Positions 1-9,956 of a stretch of 64,000 nt of DNA are shown here, one piece after another (within the stretch, counting starts at the first letter, position 1; every line of letters starts with the position of its first letter). Below the pieces are notes generated by a model. It was given only the letters and a program-made list of their open reading frames with translations, did no database searches and was not told where the DNA came from. The position numbers and the translations under genes are program-made. The DNA is taken from the NCBI RefSeq assembly GCF_048553275.1, contig NZ_JBLZMW010000005.1, positions 62,001 to 126,000 of the forward strand, read 5' to 3'. The stretch comes from Pacificoceanicola sp048553275. Its GTDB lineage: Bacteria > Pseudomonadota > Alphaproteobacteria > Rhodobacterales > Rhodobacteraceae.

Positions 1-114
1 ACGGCTGCCCCGGACTATTCCAGCCGGAACCATGCTTTGGCCATAGTTAACCGGCACCAAGGCGCGGGTGAGGGCTTGTATTTTCTGAATGTGTGGCCCC
101 AAAGGTACGGGGCA

Positions 115-972
115 ATGGTCGAGGTTACGTTGGAAGACGAAACGTCAATGTCGGTGATCGTACCGGCCAACAATGAGGCAGCGCTTATCGGCGGCTGCCT
201 TTCGGCGCTTCTCGGCTCCGACGGGCCGCGAACCGGCGCGGTCGAGATCATCGTCGTAGCCAACGGCTGCAGCGACGACACGGCGGCGCGGGCGCGGGAT
301 TTCTCCGACCGGTTCGACGAAAAGCGCTGGCCCCTGACCGTGCTGGAACTGGCGGAGGGCGGCAAACTTGGCGCACTCAATGCCGGGGATGCGGCGGCCA
401 GCGGCGCGATGCGGGTCTATCTCGACGCGGACGTGACGGTCAGCCCGCCACTGCTGGCGCAGATCGCGGAGGCGCTGCACAGCCCGGAGCCGCGCTATGC
501 CAGCGGGCAGGTCCGGATCACGGCGCGGGGTTTCATAAGCCGGGCCTACGCGCGGATCTGGGCCAGGGTGCCCTTCATGGCCGACTGCGTGCCGGGTTGC
601 GGGCTGTTTGCGGTGAACCGCGCCGGGCGGCAGCGCTGGGGCGCTTTTCCGGACGTCATCTCTGACGACACGTTCGTTCGGCTCAGCTTCTCCCCGGAGG
701 AGCGCATCGGCGTCCCCGCCCCCTATGACTGGCCGATTGCCGAGGGTTTTGGCAGGCTGAAAAAGGTGCGGCGGCGGCAGGACGTGGGCGTTGACGAAAT
801 CGCGCGGACTTATCCCGCGCTGTTGGACAACGACGACAAACCCGCCTTTGGAACCGGGCGAAAACTGCGGCTCGCCCTGCGCGACCCGATCGGCTTTGCG
901 GTCTATTCCGGGGTTGCGCTGGCGGTAAAGCTGACCAAGGGCACGCAAAGCGATTGGAGCCGGGGCCGATGA
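115..972 (+). CDS. Glycosyltransferase family 2
   Basis: Probable polysaccharide glycosyltransferase of about 285 residues with a GT-A fold. The start of the fold is clear (SVIVPANNEA near residue 12, then a GCSDDT segment), and the DxD-like metal/nucleotide-sugar motif LDADV falls at D104/D106. The C-terminus has only a short hydrophobic stretch (IGFAVYSGVALAVKL), so the protein is probably cytosolic or peripheral. I chose the ATG at 115 because AAAGG lies 9 bases upstream; an in-frame ATG at 148 (MSVIVPANNEA) is a real alternative. The stop codon overlaps the flippase start (ATGA), so the two are translationally coupled. Donor and acceptor sugars cannot be read from the sequence. Confidence 0.85.
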   Translation: MVEVTLEDETSMSVIVPANNEAALIGGCLSALLGSDGPRTGAVEIIVVANGCSDDTAARARDFSDRFDEKRWPLTVLELAEGGKLGALNAGDAAASGAMRVYLDADVTVSPPLLAQIAEALHSPEPRYASGQVRITARGFISRAYARIWARVPFMADCVPGCGLFAVNRAGRQRWGAFPDVISDDTFVRLSFSPEERIGVPAPYDWPIAEGFGRLKKVRRRQDVGVDEIARTYPALLDNDDKPAFGTGRKLRLALRDPIGFAVYSGVALAVKLTKGTQSDWSRGR

Positions 973-2333
973 ATGCGCTGATGGGACGTTTCCGGGGAGA
1001 GGGCCTGTCGGCGCGGATCATGCGCTCGTCGCTGCTCACCGTCGGCGGTTTTGGCTTCAGCCAGGTGATCCGCCTGGCCTCAAACCTGATCCTCACCCGC
1101 CTACTCTTTCCCGAAGCCTTCGGCCTCATGGCGCTTGTCATGGTGTTCCTCATGGGGCTGGGCCAATTCTCCGACGTGGGCGTCACTCCCGCAATTCTTC
1201 AGAGCAAACGCGGCGATGACCGCGACTTTCTCAACACCGCCTGGACCATTCAGGTGATGCGCGGTTTCGGCCTGTGGCTGGTCGCCTGCGCCGCAGCCTT
1301 TCCCATGGCCTGGGTCTATGATGAGCCGCAGCTGACTCATCTGCTGCCGGTTGCGGCGCTGACCCTGCTCATCGCCGGGTTCAAACCCACGCGCATGGAC
1401 ACCGCCAACCGCCACCTGCTGCTTGGCCGGGTCACGGTGATCGACATGGGCGTGCAGATCATCGGCGTGCTGGTGGCCGTTGGGCTGGCCTGGCTGACCG
1501 GCTCGGTCTGGGCCCTGGTGATTTCCGGCGTTGTTGGCGGCATTGCGGAGGTGGTGGTGAACAGCACATGCCTCCCCGGCGAGCGTAATCGCATCCGCTG
1601 GGAGAAACCGGCGGCGGAGGAGCTGATCAACTTCGGCAAATGGGTTTTCCTCGCCACCATCGCGGGGTTCCTGTTCTCTCAGGCGGACAAGATCCTGATC
1701 GGCAAGTATCTCGCACTCGATGATTTCGGTGTCTACAACATCGGCTATTTCCTCGCCGCCTTCCCCATGCTGCTTGGCGGGATGGTGACGCGCAAGATCC
1801 TGATCCCGATCTACCGCGAGACCCCGCCGACCCAGAGCCCCGCGAATTTTGCCAAGCTGCGCAAGATGCGCTTTGCCGTCACTGCGATGCTGATGGGCAT
1901 GGTGGCGGTCTTCGCCGCGCTCGGCGTCTGGCTCGTGGCGCTGATGTATGATCCGCGCTATGCCATGGCCGGGCCTGTCATCGTGCTGCTGGCCTGTGCA
2001 CAGATGCCGATGCTGATCGTGATGACCTATGATCAGGCGGCGCTCGCAGCGGGGGATTCGAAGCGTTTCTTCGTGCTCGCGGCGACGCGGGCCGCGCTTA
2101 TGATCGGCTGCCTGCTTGTCGGGCTGGAAACCGCCGGTCTTCTCGGTGCCATCATCGGACAGGGCGCGGCGTTTGTGCTCGCCTATCCGGTGGTTGTCTG
2201 GCTGGCGCGGCGCATGGGGGCGTGGGACGGCCTGCACGACGCGGTCTTTGCCGGGGTCGGCCTCGCGCTGGCCAGCGGGGCGCTTTGGCTGAACTGGACC
2301 GCGATCCTGCAGCTCGCGGGGAATACACTCTAG
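969..2333 (+). CDS. Wzx-type oligosaccharide flippase (PST/MATE-like)
   Basis: Membrane protein of 454 residues, hydrophobic throughout, with about 12-14 predicted helices. It matches the polysaccharide transporter family in length and in its N-terminal pattern (SSLLTVGGFGFSQVIRLASNLILTRLL, then FPEAFGLMALV). Family role: flipping undecaprenyl-diphosphate-linked repeat units across the inner membrane. The ATG at 969 has GGAG about 9 bases upstream and overlaps the preceding stop; an in-frame ATG at 954 lies inside the upstream gene and lacks a better ribosome binding site. Being coupled to a glycosyltransferase and followed by PKS/NRPS genes makes it the candidate exporter for the product of this block. 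Confidence 0.88.
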   Translation: MNALMGRFRGEGLSARIMRSSLLTVGGFGFSQVIRLASNLILTRLLFPEAFGLMALVMVFLMGLGQFSDVGVTPAILQSKRGDDRDFLNTAWTIQVMRGFGLWLVACAAAFPMAWVYDEPQLTHLLPVAALTLLIAGFKPTRMDTANRHLLLGRVTVIDMGVQIIGVLVAVGLAWLTGSVWALVISGVVGGIAEVVVNSTCLPGERNRIRWEKPAAEELINFGKWVFLATIAGFLFSQADKILIGKYLALDDFGVYNIGYFLAAFPMLLGGMVTRKILIPIYRETPPTQSPANFAKLRKMRFAVTAMLMGMVAVFAALGVWLVALMYDPRYAMAGPVIVLLACAQMPMLIVMTYDQAALAAGDSKRFFVLAATRAALMIGCLLVGLETAGLLGAIIGQGAAFVLAYPVVVWLARRMGAWDGLHDAVFAGVGLALASGALWLNWTAILQLAGNTL

Positions 2334-2518
2334 AGTCTCCCGTTTCCAAAGTGGCAACAATAGCGCTAGGCTTGTGCTACATTTCCGGAATCCGCACTAT
2401 TTGAGCCAATTACCGCGAGAACTGGGCGACAGCCGGGTCGGATTCCTAAAAAACGCCGCATTTTCCCCGCATCCCTTTAATTTAGTGGTGATGTAGAAAG
2501 GTGGCGGGGTAACAGTAT

Positions 2519-5500
2519 ATGTCGGGGAACACCGCACAACAGTATGGCGAGAATGACATCGCCATTGTCGGGATGGCCACGCACCTTCCCGGATCATCGG
2601 GTATTGCCGAATACTGGCGCAACCTGCGGGACGGGGTATCGTCGATCCGGCGGCTGTCCGAAGAGGATCTGAAAGCCGCGGGCGAAGATCCCGGTCTGAT
2701 CCGCCACCGCGATTACGTGCCCTTCGCCGCGCCGCTGGATGATTTCGAACACTTCGACGCGGAGTTCTTCGGGTTTTCCCCGAAGGAAGCCATGATCATG
2801 GACCCGCAGCACCGCCAGTTCCTCGAATGCGCCTGGGAGGCGTTGGAAACGGCGGGCCATGTTCCGGAAAACTTCCCCGGACAGGTCGGCGTCTTTGCCG
2901 GTTGCGGCATGGGGAGTTATTTCTACTTCAACGTCTGCTCGAACCCTGATCTCGTTGAAAACACGGGCATGTTCCTGCTGCGCCACACGGGCAACGACAA
3001 GGACTTCATGACCACCCGGCTCAGCCATGTGCTCGACCTGCACGGCCCCTCGATCAACCTGCAGACCGCCTGTTCGACCTCGCTCGTGGCGACGCATTAC
3101 GCGGTGCAGGCGCTGCTGAATGGCGAATGCGACATGGCGCTTGCCGGTGGCGTGACCATCGAACTGCCGCAGGGGCGGGGGTATCTCTACAAGGAAAACG
3201 AAATCCTGTCGCCCGATGGCGCCTGTCATGCCTTCGATCATCGCGCACAGGGCACGGTCTTCGGCTCGGGTGCGGGCGTCGTCGTGCTGCGCCGGATGGC
3301 GGATGCAGTGGCGGATGGCGATCACATCTGGGCCGTGATCAAGGGCACGGCGGTCAACAACGATGGCGCGCAGAAGGCCGGGTATCTGGCGCCTTCCGTC
3401 GATGGACAGGCGGCCGCGGTGGCGGAGGCGCAGGCAATTGCCGGGGTCTCCTCGGATACAATCGATTACATCGAATGTCATGGCACCGGGACCTATCTTG
3501 GCGATCCCATCGAAGTGGCCGCCCTGACGCAGGCCTTTGCCGAGAGTGGCGACGGCGTGGGCCATTGCCGGATTGGCAGCGTAAAAACCAACATCGGCCA
3601 TCTGGATACGGCGGCGGGGGTGGCGAGTCTCGTGAAGACAAGTCTTGCGCTGCACCACAAACAAATGCCGCCGTCGCTCGGGTTTGAAAAACCGAACCCG
3701 GCGATTGATTTCGAAGCCTCGCCGTTTCGGGTGAACGATCGCCTGACGGACTGGAAACGGGGCGACCATCCGCGCCGCGCCGGGGTCAATTCACTTGGCG
3801 TCGGCGGGACCAACGCGCATGTGGTTCTGGAAGAGGCACCGGAGCGCATCGCATCCGAAGACAGCGATTTCCCCTTCCAGATCCTGACCCTTTCAGGGCG
3901 CAACAAGGCAGCACTTGAGAGCAATGCACAGCGGCTGGCCGCCCACCTGCGGGCGCATCCGGAGCAATCTCTGGCCGATGTCGCCTATACGCTCAAGGTC
4001 GGGCGCCGCGCCTTTGAACGGCGCATGGTTGTCGTCGCAGACAGCCACGCAGAGGCGGCCAGACTGCTGGACGAAGGCAATCCGCGCCGGGTTTTCCAGC
4101 ACAAGGCGCTCGACCGGCCCGACGTGGCATTCCTGTTCCCCGGTGGCGGCGCGCAATACGCCGGGATGGCGCGGGATCTCTACGAGACCGAGCCGGTCTT
4201 TGCCGAGTGGATGGACAAGGGTCTGGACCACCTCGCGACGCTGAGCGATGTGGATATGCGCGGGCTCTGGCTGCCCGGGGGCGACACGGCAGAGGCCGAC
4301 AAGGCGCTGCAAAAGCCAAGCCTGCAGCTGCCGCTGATCATGATTTGCGAATACGCGCTGGCGCAACTCTGGATGAGCTGGGGCGTGGTGCCTGCCGTCC
4401 TCGCGGGTCATTCCATGGGAGAGAACACGGCGGCCTGCGTGGCCGGTGTCATGGGGTTCGAGGACTGTATCGGCCTCGTCCATCTGCGCGGCCGGTTGTT
4501 CGACACGGTGCCTGCGGGCGGGATGCTCTCCGTCGCATTGTCAGCTGACAACATTAAACAATTTCTTAACGACGCCCTCGATCTGGGGGCCGAAAATGCG
4601 CCGAACCTGTGCGTGGCGTCGGGACCTCAGGCGGCGCTCGACGATCTGGAAGTGCGCCTCAAGGCCGAAGGTATCGACTGCCAGCGCATCGGCATCGACA
4701 TCGCCGCACACAGCCGGATGCTGGAGCCGATCCTCGCGGAGTTCCGCGCCTATCTCGCCTCGATCCCGCTCAGCCCGCCGCAAATACCGCTGACCTCCAA
4801 CCGCACCGGGGAGATGATGACGGACGCGCAGGCGACAAGCCCGGATTACTGGACCGAGCATCTGCGCGGCACGGTCTATTTCGCCAAATGCGTCGGGACA
4901 CTGGCGCAGGAAAACCGGGTTTTCCTTGAGGTCGGGCCGGGCAAGGCGCTGTCCTCCCTCGCCCGCCAACATGAGAGCGTCAGCGCCAATCAGGTGCTGA
5001 GCAGCCTGCGCCATCCCGACGATCCGATCGCCGACGACAAACACCTGTTCGAAGTGCTCGGCCGGCTTTCGGCTCTGGGCGCGGAGGTGGATTGGGAGCA
5101 GATCTGGGGCGGCGCGCGGCGCAACCGCGTGGTGCTGCCGACCTATGCGTTCCAACGGGCCCCATATTTCATCGCGCCGGGCAAGACGACGACAGAGGCC
5201 GCGCCGCAGTTCCTGATGCGCAATGAAGATGTCTCCGGCTGGGGATGGAAACCGGTCTGGAGGCCGCGGGCCGCCGAGCTCGACGTGGATCTTGCCGATC
5301 TCAAGGACGCGGAGCCGCAAACCTGGCTGATCTTTGTCGATGATGCCGGGCTGGCCATTGGTGCCATCGCCAGATTGCGCAGGGCTGGCCACACTGTTGT
5401 CGAGGTCCGCGTGGGCGACACGTTCCAGCGGCTCTCGGGTGATCTCTATATCCTGTCACCGGAGCGTGGGCGCGAAGGCTATGACCTTTTGCTTGCCGAT

Positions 5501-8500
5501 CTGGCGCAGAATGGCGTGGTGCCGACCCGCGTGGCGCATTTCTGGATGGTAACGGCGGACGAATCGCACCGCCCCGGCTCGTCCTTCTTCCACCGGGTAC
5601 AGGAGCAGGGCTTCTATTCCCTGATGTTCCTGGCGCAGGCTTTGGCCGAGGAGGGCACCGCCAAGCCACACGTCACGGTCTTCACGAATGGCGCGGCCAA
5701 ACTGCGGGACGAAGCGCTGCCCTATCCGGGCAAGGCAACGGTGGCCGGCCCGGCCCGCGTGATCCCGCGCGAATTGCCGGGCATGACGGTCTCCACGCTC
5801 GACGTGGTGCTGCCCGTGCAGGCAGAGGGACCGGTCTGGACGCGCAACCGGGCCAGGGCGGCCCATGCGGCGGCTTTGGACACGCTGACGGATCGCGTGC
5901 TCGAAGAGATGATGAGCGCGCCCTCCGGCGCCATTGCCGCGCTGCGCGGTGATCGCCGGTTTGAATGCGCGATGCGGCCCGTGGCCCTGGAACCGGACCT
6001 GCCAAAAGCCTCCGGGGGCGTCATCCTGATCACCGGCGGGTTCGGCGGGATCGGCCTGACGCTGGCGCAGGATTTCGCCGCCAAGGGCGCCAGGTTGGTT
6101 CTGCTGGCGCGCAGGGCCCTGCCGGACCGGCAAACCTGGGCTGATTACCTGACACGGCACGCGCCGAGCGATCCCCTGGCGCGGCGCATTCGTGCCGTGG
6201 AACAGCTGGAGCAGGCCGGGGCGGAGGTCATGGTCGTCGCCGCCGATGTCTGCAACGCGGCGCAGATGCAGCGGGTCAAGGACGATGCCGAACAGCGATT
6301 TGGCACGATCACCGGGGTGATCCACGGCGCCGGCGTCATCAAGGACGCGCCACTGCTGACCAAGACACCCGCGACGATCGAAGACGTCTTTACCCCGAAG
6401 ATCCACGGAACAGAGGTGCTGGGGCAGGTTTTCCCGGATGGCTCCGTGGAGTGGATCGCGCTCTTTGCGTCCTCCTCCACCGTCACTGCGCCCGCGGGAC
6501 AGGTGGATTACATTGCAGCAAACGAGTTCCTCAACGCCTTTGCCCGATCGCGGTCCGGCGGCAAAACGAAGGTCGTCGCGATCAACTGGGGTATCTGGAA
6601 CGAGGTCGGCATGGCCGCAGAGGCCGTCACCGCGCGCACCGGGGACCTGCCCGCCGCGCCGGTCACGCCCGTTGACCTGCCGATGCTGGACGAGGCCAGC
6701 TTTGATGCGCAGGGCAACCGGACCTTCACTGCCCGCTATTCCGCGCGCGACTGGTTCATCGACGAACACCGGACGAAGGCGGGCGACGCGCTGCTGCCGG
6801 GCACGGGGTACCTGACCCTTGCCGCCCATGCCCTCAGGGCGCATCACGAAGAAGGCCCGTTCGAGCTGCGCGACCTGAACTTCCTGCGGCCGTTGCGGAT
6901 CGCCGATGGCGCGGCGCGGGATGTGAAAGTGCGGCTGACGCGCAATGATCGCGGCTATGGCTTTGCGGTGCTGGCCGATGCGGCGCTGAACGGGCGGCAG
7001 GGGTTTGCCCTGACGGCGGATGGTGCGATTTCATTGCTGCCGATGGCGCGGCCCGAGACCATCGACCTGACCGCGATTCGCGCCCGCTGCGGCGCGCCGG
7101 TGGTGGCGGAAGGCGGCGGCAAACTGCCCGCCGCGCAGGAATTGCTGCTGCGGTTCGGCCCGCGCTGGAAAGTGCTGGACAGCCAGGCCTTCGGGATCGA
7201 CGAAGGGATCGCGACGCTGTCCTTGCCTCAGGCCGCGCGGGACGATGGCTGCCTGTTGCATCCTGCGCTGATGGATATTGCCACCGGCTGGGCCATGGCG
7301 CTGATCGACGGCTGGCAACCCACGCATCTCTGGGCGCCGGTGCGCTATGGCCGCGTCCGGGTCCATGGCGCGTTGCCGGAGCGTGTCGTCAGCTGGGTGC
7401 GCAATGCGGCAGAGAACAAGGCCAGCGGTGAGACCGCCGGCTTCGATGTGACGCTGTGTGATGAGGACGGGGCGGTTCTGGTGGAGATCACCGGCTTTAC
7501 CATCCGCAAACTGGCCTCGCTCGATGTGTTGAAAAGCGCCCCGCCTCTGAGCGCCTCCGAACTGGAAGTGGACGACACCGGCGCGGCGCAACCTCTGTCA
7601 CCGGCAGAGGAACGGCTGGCGCACAATCTGTCGCAGGGGATTCTCCCGGCGGAGGGCGTGCGGGCGTTCCACGCCGCGCTGGCGCTGAACCTGCCGCAGG
7701 TGGTGGTCTCCTCCATGGATCTGGACGCGCTGACCCGGCAAACGGCGGCCAGCAGCGACGTGACGGGGGAAACGCAAAAATTCGAGCGGCCGCAACTGGA
7801 TGGCGATTACGTGGCCCCCGAGGGAGAGATCGAACAGACGCTTGCCGGTTTCTGGGAAGACCTGCTTGGCGTGCAGAACGTCGGTGCGGAGGACAGCTTT
7901 TTCGATCTCGGCGGGCATAGCCTCATCGCGGTGCGGCTGTTTGCCATGGTCAAGAAAGCGTTCCGCGTGGATTTCCCGATTTCCGTGCTCTTTCAAGCCC
8001 CGACGATCCGCACCTGCGCGGCGCTGATCGCGGAGCAGACCGGGCATGTGGAGGCAACGTCTGATGCTCCGACGGATGCGAAACCGGAACGCCGGTTCAA
8101 GCACCTTGTCGCCATGCACGATGGCGATGGCGGTGCGCGGCAGCCGTTTTTCCTTGTGGCGGGGATGTTCGGCAACGTGCTGAACCTGCGGCACCTTGCC
8201 CATCTCCTGGGTGCGGACCGGCCGTTTTATGGCTTGCAGGCCAAGGGGTTGCTCGGCGGGGAAGCGCCGCATGCGACGATCGAAGAGGCCGCGCGCGATT
8301 ACATTGCCGAACTGCGGCAGGTGCAACCAGAGGGGCCGTACATGCTGGGCGGCTTCTCCGGCGGCGGCATCACCGCCTATGAGATCGCGCAGCAATTGGA
8401 CGCGATGGGCGAGACGGTGTCTTTGGTCGTCATGCTCGACACGCCCCTGCCCCGGCGCCGACCGCTCAGCACCCCGGACCGGCTGTTGATCCAGTGGCAT

Positions 8501-8959
8501 CAGGCGCGCGAAAAAGGCCCGCTGTATCCGCTGATCTGGGCCAAGAACCGCATCGCCTGGGAATTTGCCAAACGGCGGCACGCCGAGGAGACGGGCGCCG
8601 ATCACGCCTTTCACAATGCGGAAATCGAGGCTGCGTTCTATGGCGCGATTGCCCGCTATGAAGTCGAGCCTTGGGGAGGGCGCGTGGTGCTCTATCGTCC
8701 GCCTCTGGTGGGCAAATGGACGGTCAGCGGCGGACGGCTGGTGAATTCCGAGCGGAGCTATGTTCTCGATGACAACGACTGGGGCGAGACGCTGCCGCAG
8801 ATTGAGGTGCACGAGGTGCCGGGGAACCATGACAGCATGGTTCTGGAGCCGAATGTGCGGGTTCTTGCCGGACTGATGCGCAAGGCCATCGAAGAGGCCG
8901 AGGCGCAGGCGATGGGCCACGGCGAGGTCGTGACCTTCCCGACGCAGGCGGCGGAGTAG
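2519..8959 (+). CDS. Type I polyketide synthase, KS-AT-KR-DH-ACP-TE
   Basis: Single-module PKS of 2146 residues. Domains in order: KS (about 10-440; Cys185 in TACSTS, His321 in ECHGTGT, His361 in NIGHLDTA); AT (about 540-850; Ser632 in GHSMGE, His731 in AAHSRML); a structural linker; KR (about 1165-1370; GGFGGIG nucleotide motif, Ser1318, Tyr1331, Asn1335); DH (about 1400-1690; His1417 in DEHRTKAGDALLPG, Asp1586 in HPALMDIA); ACP (Ser1801 in DLGGHSL); TE (about 1890-2130; Ser1947 in GFSGG, Asp1974, His2104 in GNHDSM). All catalytic residues I could check are present. KR precedes DH, which is not the common order, and the DH histidine motif carries one extra residue before its glycine. A resident TE implies self-contained release. 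The product is unknown; it could be a short beta-hydroxy or unsaturated acyl unit. The next gene starts four bases after the stop. Confidence 0.93.
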   Translation: MSGNTAQQYGENDIAIVGMATHLPGSSGIAEYWRNLRDGVSSIRRLSEEDLKAAGEDPGLIRHRDYVPFAAPLDDFEHFDAEFFGFSPKEAMIMDPQHRQFLECAWEALETAGHVPENFPGQVGVFAGCGMGSYFYFNVCSNPDLVENTGMFLLRHTGNDKDFMTTRLSHVLDLHGPSINLQTACSTSLVATHYAVQALLNGECDMALAGGVTIELPQGRGYLYKENEILSPDGACHAFDHRAQGTVFGSGAGVVVLRRMADAVADGDHIWAVIKGTAVNNDGAQKAGYLAPSVDGQAAAVAEAQAIAGVSSDTIDYIECHGTGTYLGDPIEVAALTQAFAESGDGVGHCRIGSVKTNIGHLDTAAGVASLVKTSLALHHKQMPPSLGFEKPNPAIDFEASPFRVNDRLTDWKRGDHPRRAGVNSLGVGGTNAHVVLEEAPERIASEDSDFPFQILTLSGRNKAALESNAQRLAAHLRAHPEQSLADVAYTLKVGRRAFERRMVVVADSHAEAARLLDEGNPRRVFQHKALDRPDVAFLFPGGGAQYAGMARDLYETEPVFAEWMDKGLDHLATLSDVDMRGLWLPGGDTAEADKALQKPSLQLPLIMICEYALAQLWMSWGVVPAVLAGHSMGENTAACVAGVMGFEDCIGLVHLRGRLFDTVPAGGMLSVALSADNIKQFLNDALDLGAENAPNLCVASGPQAALDDLEVRLKAEGIDCQRIGIDIAAHSRMLEPILAEFRAYLASIPLSPPQIPLTSNRTGEMMTDAQATSPDYWTEHLRGTVYFAKCVGTLAQENRVFLEVGPGKALSSLARQHESVSANQVLSSLRHPDDPIADDKHLFEVLGRLSALGAEVDWEQIWGGARRNRVVLPTYAFQRAPYFIAPGKTTTEAAPQFLMRNEDVSGWGWKPVWRPRAAELDVDLADLKDAEPQTWLIFVDDAGLAIGAIARLRRAGHTVVEVRVGDTFQRLSGDLYILSPERGREGYDLLLADLAQNGVVPTRVAHFWMVTADESHRPGSSFFHRVQEQGFYSLMFLAQALAEEGTAKPHVTVFTNGAAKLRDEALPYPGKATVAGPARVIPRELPGMTVSTLDVVLPVQAEGPVWTRNRARAAHAAALDTLTDRVLEEMMSAPSGAIAALRGDRRFECAMRPVALEPDLPKASGGVILITGGFGGIGLTLAQDFAAKGARLVLLARRALPDRQTWADYLTRHAPSDPLARRIRAVEQLEQAGAEVMVVAADVCNAAQMQRVKDDAEQRFGTITGVIHGAGVIKDAPLLTKTPATIEDVFTPKIHGTEVLGQVFPDGSVEWIALFASSSTVTAPAGQVDYIAANEFLNAFARSRSGGKTKVVAINWGIWNEVGMAAEAVTARTGDLPAAPVTPVDLPMLDEASFDAQGNRTFTARYSARDWFIDEHRTKAGDALLPGTGYLTLAAHALRAHHEEGPFELRDLNFLRPLRIADGAARDVKVRLTRNDRGYGFAVLADAALNGRQGFALTADGAISLLPMARPETIDLTAIRARCGAPVVAEGGGKLPAAQELLLRFGPRWKVLDSQAFGIDEGIATLSLPQAARDDGCLLHPALMDIATGWAMALIDGWQPTHLWAPVRYGRVRVHGALPERVVSWVRNAAENKASGETAGFDVTLCDEDGAVLVEITGFTIRKLASLDVLKSAPPLSASELEVDDTGAAQPLSPAEERLAHNLSQGILPAEGVRAFHAALALNLPQVVVSSMDLDALTRQTAASSDVTGETQKFERPQLDGDYVAPEGEIEQTLAGFWEDLLGVQNVGAEDSFFDLGGHSLIAVRLFAMVKKAFRVDFPISVLFQAPTIRTCAALIAEQTGHVEATSDAPTDAKPERRFKHLVAMHDGDGGARQPFFLVAGMFGNVLNLRHLAHLLGADRPFYGLQAKGLLGGEAPHATIEEAARDYIAELRQVQPEGPYMLGGFSGGGITAYEIAQQLDAMGETVSLVVMLDTPLPRRRPLSTPDRLLIQWHQAREKGPLYPLIWAKNRIAWEFAKRRHAEETGADHAFHNAEIEAAFYGAIARYEVEPWGGRVVLYRPPLVGKWTVSGGRLVNSERSYVLDDNDWGETLPQIEVHEVPGNHDSMVLEPNVRVLAGLMRKAIEEAEAQAMGHGEVVTFPTQAAE

Positions 8960-8962
8960 CCA

Positions 8963-9955
8963 ATGCCCAAGCTGCTGACAGTGCTGCTGAATTACCGAAC
9001 GCCGGACATGACGATCCGTGCGGCAAAGGCAGCTTTGGTCGCTTTGCAGGGGTTGGACGCAGAGCTGGTGATTGTCGACAATGCCTCCGGCGATGGCTCC
9101 TTCGAGGCGCTGCGCACGGCGGCGCGGGACTGGCCCGGTGTCCGGGTGATCCAGTCCGGCCGCAACGGCGGCTTCGGCGCGGGCAACAATACCGGCATAC
9201 GGGCCGGGATGGCCGACGGATCACGGCCCGATTACGTCTATCTGCTGAATTCCGATGCCTTTCCCGCGCCCGAGGCGATCCGGCGTTTGCTTGAACATCT
9301 GGAGACGCATCCGGAGGCCGGACTTGCCGGAAGTTTCATCCACGGCGAGACGGGCGATCCGCATATCACGGCGTTCCGCTTTCCCTCCGTCTGGTCCGAA
9401 CTGGAGGGCGCGGCGCGGTTTGGCCCGGTGTCGCGGCTGCTGAAGGGCAAGGCCGTGCCTCTGCCCCTGCCCGAGCGGACCGGCCGCGTCGATTGGCTGG
9501 CGGGCGCGTCGCTGATGATGCGGCAATCGGTGCTGGATCAGATCGGCCTCTTTGACGAGACGTTTTTCCTCTATTTCGAAGAGACGGACCTGTGCCTGCG
9601 CGCCGCCCGCGCCGGGCATGAGACGCATTACGTGCGCGACAGCGCCGTGGCCCATATCGGGTCCGTATCGACGGGGATGAAGCGCTGGGACCGTATTCCC
9701 GGCTACTGGCTGGACAGCCGATGGCACTATTTTTCCAAAAACCATGGGCGCGGCACGGCGATGCTGGCCACTCTCATGCACGCGTTCGGCGGGGCGTTGT
9801 GGCGGCTGCGGATGCTGGTGCAGGGCAAGGCGCCCGCCGATCCGCCCAAATTTCTGCGCGATCTGATTGTACATGATTTCAAAGCGGTGTTCCGGCCTTT
9901 GCCGACCCGCCGGGCGGCGTCCATGGATGCTGCCGAAGCAAAGTGGAGTGATTGA
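8963..9955 (+). CDS. Glycosyltransferase family 2 (rhamnosyltransferase-like)
   Basis: 330-residue GT-A type glycosyltransferase. It has an N-terminal LLNYRTPD/VIVDNASGDGS nucleotide-binding region, an NGGFGAGNNTGI segment, a DxD-like LNSDA motif near residue 97, and the acceptor-side FDETFFLYFEETDLCLR motif typical of rhamnosyltransferase-like GT2 enzymes. GGAG precedes the ATG, which sits four bases after the PKS stop; the NRPS-like gene follows immediately. Embedding between PKS and NRPS genes argues that the PKS/NRPS product and the glycan are joined or made together. The sugar is not predictable. Confidence 0.88.
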   Translation: MPKLLTVLLNYRTPDMTIRAAKAALVALQGLDAELVIVDNASGDGSFEALRTAARDWPGVRVIQSGRNGGFGAGNNTGIRAGMADGSRPDYVYLLNSDAFPAPEAIRRLLEHLETHPEAGLAGSFIHGETGDPHITAFRFPSVWSELEGAARFGPVSRLLKGKAVPLPLPERTGRVDWLAGASLMMRQSVLDQIGLFDETFFLYFEETDLCLRAARAGHETHYVRDSAVAHIGSVSTGMKRWDRIPGYWLDSRWHYFSKNHGRGTAMLATLMHAFGGALWRLRMLVQGKAPADPPKFLRDLIVHDFKAVFRPLPTRRAASMDAAEAKWSD

Positions 9956-9956
9956 G

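Noticed and set aside
2519..8959. Trans-AT polyketide synthase
   Set aside because: A complete AT domain with Ser632 and His731 is present within the protein.
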